Shown piece after piece: positions 58,248-64,000 of a stretch of DNA of 64,000 nt. Within the stretch, counting starts at the first letter, position 1, and every line of letters starts with the position of its first letter. A program made the translations under genes and the position numbers. Below the pieces are notes generated by a model. The model was not told where the DNA came from, did no database searches, and saw only the letters and a program-made list of their open reading frames with translations. This stretch comes from Symbiodinium natans (taxonomy: Eukaryota > Sar > Dinophyceae > Suessiales > Symbiodiniaceae), in the NCBI GenBank assembly GCA_905221605.1, contig CAJNDS010002265.1, positions 248,001-312,000 on the forward strand, read 5' to 3'.

Positions 58248-58842
58248 TTAAGGAAGGGTAGGCCAGTGCACGTCAACGAGCCGTCCGGAAAATGCGTCTA
58301 CGCAAGACCTGCAAAAGGCATTTTGCCTGCCAAGCTTGGGCTTGCGAATCTGCCCGCCACGGCTCCCAAGCAAACCTCTGCACCGAGTTTTGCAATCCAC
58401 TCGTCCAGCTAGGACTTTCGAGGCCTTGACAAATGCAATCTTCACGTCGCGGTATGGTTGTGTTGTTCGGAAAAAGGTGCGTTTACAGATGCCTGCAACG
58501 CGCATGCTGATTCCCTGGCGGCGAGGAACCTAACACTGTTTTGGAAGGCTGACCTGGGCCACTCCTGGGCCAATATGAGTCTTGGAAGGCTCTGAGAAGT
58601 CGTGAAAACGCATTGCGATTCGACCTGGGCCAAAATCCGCTTTGGAGAGCCTGGAAAGCGTACGGTCTTCTTTCGGAGGGCGGACGGTTTTGAAGGTTCT
58701 CAAGACTGACCTGGCAATGGCCCAAAATGAGATTTTTTTGGCTGGCCTCAAAAAGCGTCTTCTGAATCTCACATGCTTGGCACGGCATTAATCTACCCCG
58801 TTCTACCCCTCTGACGTGTGCTTGTCTAAGCACGCGCTTCAC
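58248..58842 (-). CDS. Two overlapping basic protein segments, hypothetical
   Basis: Minus frames 58483-58842 (119 codons; CQACEIQKTLFEASQKNLIL, then ENLQNRPPSERRPYAFQALQ) and 58248-58505 (85 codons; YRDVKIAFVKASKVLAGRVD, then KLGRQNAFCRSCVDAFSGRL). They overlap by 23 bp in different frames, so an intron or frameshift would be needed to join them. The DNA at 58540-58760 contains three imperfect copies of a module with GACCTGG, CCAAAATG-like and TTTGGAAGGCTCTG-like words, so the peptide is partly repetitive. No domain recognised. Confidence 0.3.
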
Positions 58843-58849
58843 GCCAACT

Positions 58850-59990
58850 AAGGTCTTGCCAAAGGCATGAGGGGGGGACGGCCCACCCGGGTCCCCAGGC
58901 CTCTCCTACTCTATATACCAGCTCAGACTCTGACCCTACAGATAAGTTCACCACAGGTTTCCAATTGCGGAACATGGCCTGTGACCATACCTGGTGGGGG
59001 TACGGATTTACTAGTATGAAGTGAACATGACCGCTGAGCAGCTCGAACTGCGTCGATGCGCCTGTAGCCAGCAAGATGGATACCGGTTCCATCACCTTTC
59101 GTTTGCAAGAACGACGCAGGAACTAACTACGAACGATCTACCACCCAAGCGACCTCACGCTAGATGCGACCGCAAGATCACGATGTGCAACATGCACACA
59201 CGCAACGAAAGTCGCGCTGGCAGTTTACTGGGCTTAGGCCTGTAGAACCGGATGATGCTAAGGTGTTCACGGATACGTGCAGATACCACAGGTTACATCC
59301 CAACAACCTTCCAAAAACAAGGCTCTGCGACTAGCTGCATCGATGGTAGCTTCGACAAGACACCTCCGAAAGCAATTTATCCAGGAGAGCGACTTCCAAA
59401 GATGAAAGACTGTTCCAACCAAATTCATGCATTCCCCCTCCCCGCCTGACCAAGGCGAGCCTAAAGAAAGTCTCTGTGAGATGTCGGAGTCTTGTACTGA
59501 GAGTTGCCTGTGTGGTTAAACAGAGTGAGCTTTTGTGGCGGGTGTCACCGTCATCTGCGGAATCTCTGGAATCTGTGGCCATGATGGTTGGCTTGGGTTT
59601 TGCTGGCTTCTGCAAGTGCCTTGAGAAACCCAGGCTGCGGCACAAAGAGCGAGTCCCAAGCCAGGCCGGCGTTTAAAACACCACTGTTGCGTTCCTTTGC
59701 AAGCTATGGAAGGCCTTGCCAATGCGCAAAAGCCAGCTGTGCATATTGCGCATGTGGAACACTGCGTTTAAATTTCGACATGCAAATGGTGCGTTTGTTC
59801 TGCAAACAGCTGCACAACATCACAGTGCATGTCAGCTCATGTCTGCGTTGCACCAGCGCATAACAACTCCATGGGTCCCTTGTTGAGCGATGACTTTCGG
59901 AAACTTGCTTCGGTGTGGTAGCGGTCGTTACATGACATGTGCGATGGCAAAGGACAGTCGGAACCGGTACACCTGGAACGCAAGCAGACA
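58850..59990. other. Unresolved tract
   Basis: Minus frames 58826-59095, 59331-59645 and 59704-60042 and plus frames 59021-59449 and 59476-59863 overlap. I found nothing that decides between them. Confidence 0.3.
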
Positions 59991-60002
59991 CCAGTAAAAG
60001 AG

Positions 60003-60058
60003 ATAGAGAGAGAGAGACACACACACACACACACATATACATATATATATATATATAT
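60003..60058. repeat. (GA)n-(CA)n-(TA)n compound microsatellite
   Basis: Successive GA, CA and TA dinucleotide blocks. The TA block ends in TATATATGGTCC, which is the inverse of the sequence at 60661-60672. Confidence 0.95.
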
Positions 60059-60107
60059 GGTCCAGTGCTCCCCGGCCCCCCCCTCCCCCCCCACCCATGG
60101 TCTGGAA

Positions 60108-60465
60108 CCCCCCCCCCTGTGGTGTGGTTGGGGTTGGTTTTAGGGTTCGGGTTGTTTATGGTTTAGGGTTTAGGGTTTAGGGTTTGAAAGGGTTTTAGGG
60201 TTAGCCCCCCCCCCCCTGTGGTGTGGTTGTGGTTGGGGGTTGGTTTTAGGGTTTAGGGCTTAAGGTTGGTTTAGGGTTCAGGGTTTTGGGTTTAGAGTTT
60301 AGGGTTTGAAAGGGTTTAGAGTTTAGGGTTAACCCCGCCCCGCCCCCCCCCCCCCCTGTGGTGTGTTTGGGGGTTGGTTTTAGGGTTTAGGGTTTAGGGT
60401 TAGGGTTGGTTTAGGGTTTAGGGCTTAGGGTTTGAAAGGGTTTAGGGTTTAGGGTTAGAGACCGT
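60108..60465. repeat. Interstitial telomere-like block, three ~120-bp modules
   Basis: Three modules begin at about 60108, 60206 and 60340. Each starts with a C run and CTGTGGTGTG, passes through GGGTTGGTTTTAGGG, continues with TTTAGGG-type repeats and contains TTTGAAAGGGTTT. The heptamer TTTAGGG is the telomere unit of dinoflagellates and plants. The block is flanked by TA repeats and unique DNA on both sides, so it is interstitial. Confidence 0.92.
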
Positions 60466-60502
60466 AGACCTGGAGGGGGGGGGGGGGGGATAAACGCCTC
60501 AC

Positions 60503-60585
60503 ACACATGGGTTTTCCCGAGGGCGTGCTCCCTCAACCGAAGGCGCAACACTCCCAACACACGGGTTTTGCCGAGGGTGTGCTCA
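60503..60585. repeat. Direct repeat of ~29 bp, two copies
   Basis: Two copies about 54 bp apart (60503-60531 and 60557-60585) of ACACRYGGGTTTTSCCGAGG plus GYGTGCTC. They lie between the telomere-like block and the next G run. Confidence 0.8.
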
Positions 60586-60620
60586 CAGTCGGCCCCCCCC
60601 CCCCTACCTGACCATACCAT

Positions 60621-60643
60621 GGGGGGGGGGGGGGGGGGGGGGG
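60621..60643. repeat. Poly-G homopolymer, 23 G
   Basis: An uninterrupted G run within the low-complexity block. A C run lies 20 bp upstream. Confidence 0.9.
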
Positions 60644-60665
60644 CGGACACGCCAGACGCCGGACC

Positions 60666-60697
<32 letters not shown>

Positions 60698-60722
60698 CAT
60701 ATATACATATATATATATATAT
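60666..60722. repeat. (TA)n dinucleotide repeat, right arm
   Basis: Mostly TA units with a few TAC and TCA interruptions, preceded by GGACCATATATA, which mirrors the left arm at 60046-60064. Confidence 0.95.
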
Positions 60723-60739
60723 CGAACGACTCATATTCC

Positions 60740-62420
60740 AGTCAGGACTTGTCTCGTCAAGAACCAAGAGTAAGAGTGACTCCGAGGACCAGAAACTCCG
60801 GCTTGCTCCAGGCTGCAAAAAGCTGTAAAGATTCGAGTTTGGGGAGTGGCATCTGGGTTTCAATGATGCGGGGATTTTCGGTTCAGAAGGCCTAGCGGGA
60901 AATGGAAGTGACTTTCCTGGATTCCTTGAGGCCGGAAGAAAGTCCAGGCAGAACTTCACTCTCCCTATCCCTCTATGCACCTTCACATCTAGCAGTAGGC
61001 ATTACTGAGCTTTGCAGTGCTTGCTCCTGTTGCAGGCTTGCTGGGAAGCCGAGCGTTCGTGCTGCTGCTACATGCATCGTGTGTGGCAGGTGGCTCAACT
61101 TTTTCTCTTTGCTTCGCACACATTCCGAACACGGCGCTTTAAAGAAAAGTTGCAGGAGGGGCACTGGTCGTTCGAGCAGAGAATCATCACTCAGAAATCT
61201 TGGGCGCTTCAACATCCAAAACTCCCCCCCTGCCATCCTAGACATAGAGTAAATGATATACTGTGTGCATCAGGCTGCTGGCGTCTCAGGTGTCTTGCGC
61301 TGCCAGACATCAACCTCCGAAACGTCTCAGCATGGCCAAAGTCTACTGTGCGAGAGTTGACCCCTATAGTAAGCTTCTAAGACCCGCAAACGGCCTTCTC
61401 CCTCCACCAAGTCTCCAAACCTTTTTATCCCAACACTGCGGGCGCACTGCAACTGCCCAAGACACGAAGCCGGTAAACTCGAACCCCAAAAACGGAAACT
61501 CCTCAAATTCCAAAGGTGTTGCAATCAAACCCTTAACTGTGGGTACAGCTCTGACTGTTGTATGATGGCTTTTTGGTGCATGGTTCGTCAGGTGTGTTGG
61601 TTGGTGGGGTTTTGTAGGCAGGACGCGCTGGTTGTTTGCCTCATTGGACACTTGGAACATTGCTTCTGCTGCTGCCGTGGAGATGTGGAATCCCATCCCT
61701 CTGCCGTAACATCCCAAACCCCAGAGCCCTCATGCCCTGAACCCTACATTCCGCCAAAGCCAGACTAAGAACATGTCACACAAAGGGCTTATTGACTGTG
61801 GGATTTGGCATTTTAGCCCTAAGGGGGCCCTCACAGGCTGTCGGGTTCAAGCATCACCCAACCTGAATGGCATGGCCCTCGAATGTACCTTGGCAGGATC
61901 CGTGCGAGGACCTCCTCGCTTTCAATCTTGTGCGCACAGCAACGATTGCCAAACCTGTCCAAACTGGAACAGCTACAAATTCGTATGCGCCGACCGGTGA
62001 AGACCTACTGTCTTTGCTTTCGCAACAGGATGTGCCAAATGGCAGCTCATGGCTTGCACTTCTGGAAGCACATCATTGAAAGCACCCCCTCCATATCAAA
62101 ACCGCCCCCACTCACCAAACATGGCAACTTTCATTTGGCAAAGGCCGGGGGGGGGGGGGTTGGGGGGGCTCCGGAAACTTTATCCGACTTGCATGGCTTG
62201 GGGGCTACGGGGCTCAATTGCAACATCGGTGCTCCCATTAAGCATCGTCACGGCCTTCTGCACGTCCTTTGCAAGAAGTGAGCTTTGAATTCGGACTTGC
62301 TTTCACTGCTCCAGCACTCAGACTTAAAACTTAACCGCCTTGACTTAAATCCATAACTTACAGGATATGCAGCCCCAATGCTTGAACCGCCCAGCCAAGA
62401 ACTCCTAATGAGATAGCAAA
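60740..62420. other. Candidate minus-strand frames, unresolved
   Basis: A 117-codon minus frame at 61364-61717 has protein-like composition (STAAAEAMFQVSNEANNQRV, then TPLEFEEFPFLGFEF). Plus frames 60902-61252 and 61012-61380 and a plus frame at 61883-62281 are also open. There is a 10-base G run at about 62149-62158. No chain was found. Confidence 0.3.
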
Positions 62421-62423
62421 ACC

Positions 62424-62828
62424 CTAACAACAAATGCGCACATACCCCACCATGCCCCACCAAACCTCTTCTGGGAAAGAAGAAATGCAAATCTCTGCCC
62501 CTGTTGCCCCCTCAGAATCGCAAGCATGTGTCCTCAGGGTTCTTGAATGCAGCTCCACCCACACCACTGCGGTTGATCTCAGCGAAAATACACTCGCCAG
62601 CCTAGTCACGAATGGACTGTTGGGCTTGGGGTCTTTGTGCTGTGAGGGTTTTGCAGTGCAGGGTGCAGTGGAAAGGTGAGGGGAGTTTAGGGCTAAGGTT
62701 AGCTGAAGAGGACGGTACCTGCAGAAGTGCAGGGCTTGCAGCAGCGGGCTTGAGAGCTTGGGATTTTCGAGGCCCAAGTTTTTCTGGTCTGCATATGCTC
62801 TCTTGTCACACTGTTGGCATTGTTGCAT
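62424..62828 (-). CDS. Hypothetical protein segment
   Basis: A 134-codon minus frame whose second half reads ASVFSLRSTAVVWVELHSRT, then EGATGAEICISSFPEEVWWG. No splice borders were confirmed and no family is recognised. It may belong with the frame at 62857-63480. Confidence 0.25.
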   Translation of the reverse strand: MQQCQQCDKRAYADQKNLGLENPKLSSPLLQALHFCRYRPLQLTLALNSPHLSTAPCTAKPSQHKDPKPNSPFVTRLASVFSLRSTAVVWVELHSRTLRTHACDSEGATGAEICISSFPEEVWWGMVGYVRICC

Positions 62829-62856
62829 GGTTGCCTACTCGCAAAATCCTTCACCG

Positions 62857-63480
62857 CTACGAAGCTCGAAGTAAGAGTGCAAGATAGTCAGTGCGACCCC
62901 TTGATGCCAGAAACGAACACGGCAAGGGAAAGGAAAAGGAAAAGGAATGGAAAGCATTTCCAAGTCTACGAGCAAGCTCAGCCGAACCAGCATTCTTCCG
63001 GATCAGTAAAGGAAGCACGCTAAGTTTAGTAGGGAGAACCCCGCTGCGCCTGAGACATGTGCTCCTTGAGCTTCCTCGGCTCGCTCCACGCACAGGCCCA
63101 AGCAATTTCTGACTTCGGGCTTTAAGGAGAGCTAGCTTCTCAGAATCGAATACTCTCTCACTGAAAGCCTCTAGGCCCTTGGTGCTCAGAGGCTCGCTTG
63201 GCTTGGGACAACTCCTGATCAACAAAAGCCTGATCGACAAAGTCACAAAAGTCAAAACAATGAATACCATTGGAAGCCGCTTGGGAAACTGCTGAACGTA
63301 CTGCACTTGCGGCTCAGTTTCTTGTTCTTCTCCACATCCGGCGGTGCTTCTGGCAGACCCCCAATCCAGACCTTCCTGAGTTTTCGTGATTTTACTGTAC
63401 TGCAAAGTCGGGTCTCCGGCGGAAAGCAACTGAGGAATCAAAAAAGCATATGCAGGCATCCGTATTATAACAACAGGCAC
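62857..63480 (-). CDS. Possible single-pass membrane protein segment
   Basis: A 207-codon minus-strand open frame. The best part reads EEQETEPQVQYVQQFPKRLP, then a hydrophobic stretch MVFIVLTFVTLSIRLLLI that could cross a membrane once, then charged sequence (FSERVFDSEKLALLKARSQK). The C-terminal third is Ser/Phe/Leu-rich and less convincing, so the real exon may end earlier. A frame this long is only mildly unusual for this base composition. No family recognised. Confidence 0.32.
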   Translation of the reverse strand: MPVVIIRMPAYAFLIPQLLSAGDPTLQYSKITKTQEGLDWGSARSTAGCGEEQETEPQVQYVQQFPKRLPMVFIVLTFVTLSIRLLLIRSCPKPSEPLSTKGLEAFSERVFDSEKLALLKARSQKLLGPVRGASRGSSRSTCLRRSGVLPTKLSVLPLLIRKNAGSAELARRLGNAFHSFSFSFPLPCSFLASRGRTDYLALLLRAS

Positions 63481-63499
63481 GGGCTTAGATGCAGAAGGC

Positions 63500-64000
63500 C
63501 AGCATTCGAATCCTTGAGCTGATCAAGTTCAGTATCCCCTAACGTTTAAAGCTCAAACCCTGAATCCGGAAGTTTTAGGATTGGGTTGGGCCATATGAGG
63601 GTGCAGGCTTTACGCCCCTTTGGACTGCGACCGGTCCCTTTAGGTCTTTGTCATAAAGGTTTTGAACTGACAAGGCCAGCGTCTTCTCGTTGGCGAATCC
63701 TGGCAGCAGTGTCGGAGCCATGCGCAGAAAATGCTGGGACAGGCAAGGCTCGCGGCTAGACTCAGTGGAGGGATGCCCTGAGAAACTTTGCCGGTGCCTA
63801 CAAAGGAAGTTGTTCGCAACAGCGCATTGTGGAGCCTCGCAGTCCCTTGCCCTTGCCCTTGCCGAACCAAGGCATCATCATCATGGGATAGCCCCAGCCT
63901 GCAGAGACGTTTGTATGGGCCAATGTTTGGGCATGTTTGAGGTTTGGTGTTGTAACTCTGGGGGCGAGTATTGGGGATATGGAGGGGATTACTCGTGTCT
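63500..64000. other. Right edge, nothing certain
   Basis: A minus frame (63640-63870, 76 codons) is open to within 130 bp of the edge, with a short CAAGGG/TTGCCC repeat at about 63841-63864. I see no splice chain and no RNA gene. Confidence 0.4.

Noticed and set aside
63498-63520. tRNA B-box-like word (CATTCGAATCC)
   Set aside because: There is no matching acceptor, D-arm or anticodon arm upstream.
1-64000. Dinoflagellate spliced leader (SL) gene or relict SL in a retrogene
   Set aside because: I looked for the conserved 22-nt leader core on both strands by eye and saw no convincing match. A computed search would be needed to be sure.

Overview
The window reads as nuclear DNA of a eukaryote, most likely a dinoflagellate (Symbiodiniaceae-like). 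The grounds are: a clear spliceosomal U2 snRNA gene; a TTTAGGG-type telomeric motif both as a block near 60 kb and as decayed scraps throughout; short exons separated by introns with GT-AG and apparently GC-AG borders, often with G as the first exon base; many microsatellites and homopolymers; and one exon carrying a Gly-His-Pro/Cys motif that I recall from dinoflagellate CCCH-type zinc-finger proteins. There are no bacterial-style genes, no rRNA and no convincing tRNA. The taxon is an inference.

No long intact gene is visible. Protein-coding signal takes the form of chains of 45-200 bp exons. I rebuilt several by hand, asking for open frame, plausible splice borders and matching codon phase from exon to exon. 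On the minus strand these are 1-1200, 3171-3564, 4033-5277, 5397-5884, 11.7-13.2 kb, 14.14-14.34 kb, 15.36-15.41 kb, 16.04-16.70 kb, 20.97-21.59 kb, 22.25-22.40 kb, 25.05-25.22 kb, 46.88-47.58 kb (a Walker A P-loop), 48.07-48.23 kb, and candidates at 57-63 kb. One good chain lies on the plus strand, 31.80-33.85 kb. Antisense frames can look coding too, so these calls carry modest confidence and most have no product name.

The firmest feature is the U2 snRNA gene at 44372-44556 (plus), with the branch-point-pairing GTAGTA, stems IIa, IIb and IIc, an Sm site and a 3' stem-loop.

The repeat landscape is rich. It includes a 2.6 kb satellite (22.44-25.05 kb) in which every half-unit carries a perfect 10-bp-stem hairpin, an eleven-copy 120/122-bp tandem repeat (41.2-42.6 kb), three tandem hairpins (7.6-7.8 kb), an interstitial telomere-like block flanked by inverted (TA)nTGGTCC arms (60.0-60.7 kb), a 35-base G run at 27.4 kb, and (CA)/(GA)/(TA)/(C)n microsatellites. 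An AT-rich island at 10.0-10.5 kb is compositionally foreign to its surroundings.

I see no operon-like set of genes working together. The layout suggests mostly minus-strand transcription over 0-25 kb, a plus-strand gene at 32-34 kb, U2 on plus at 44 kb, and minus-strand genes again from 46 kb.
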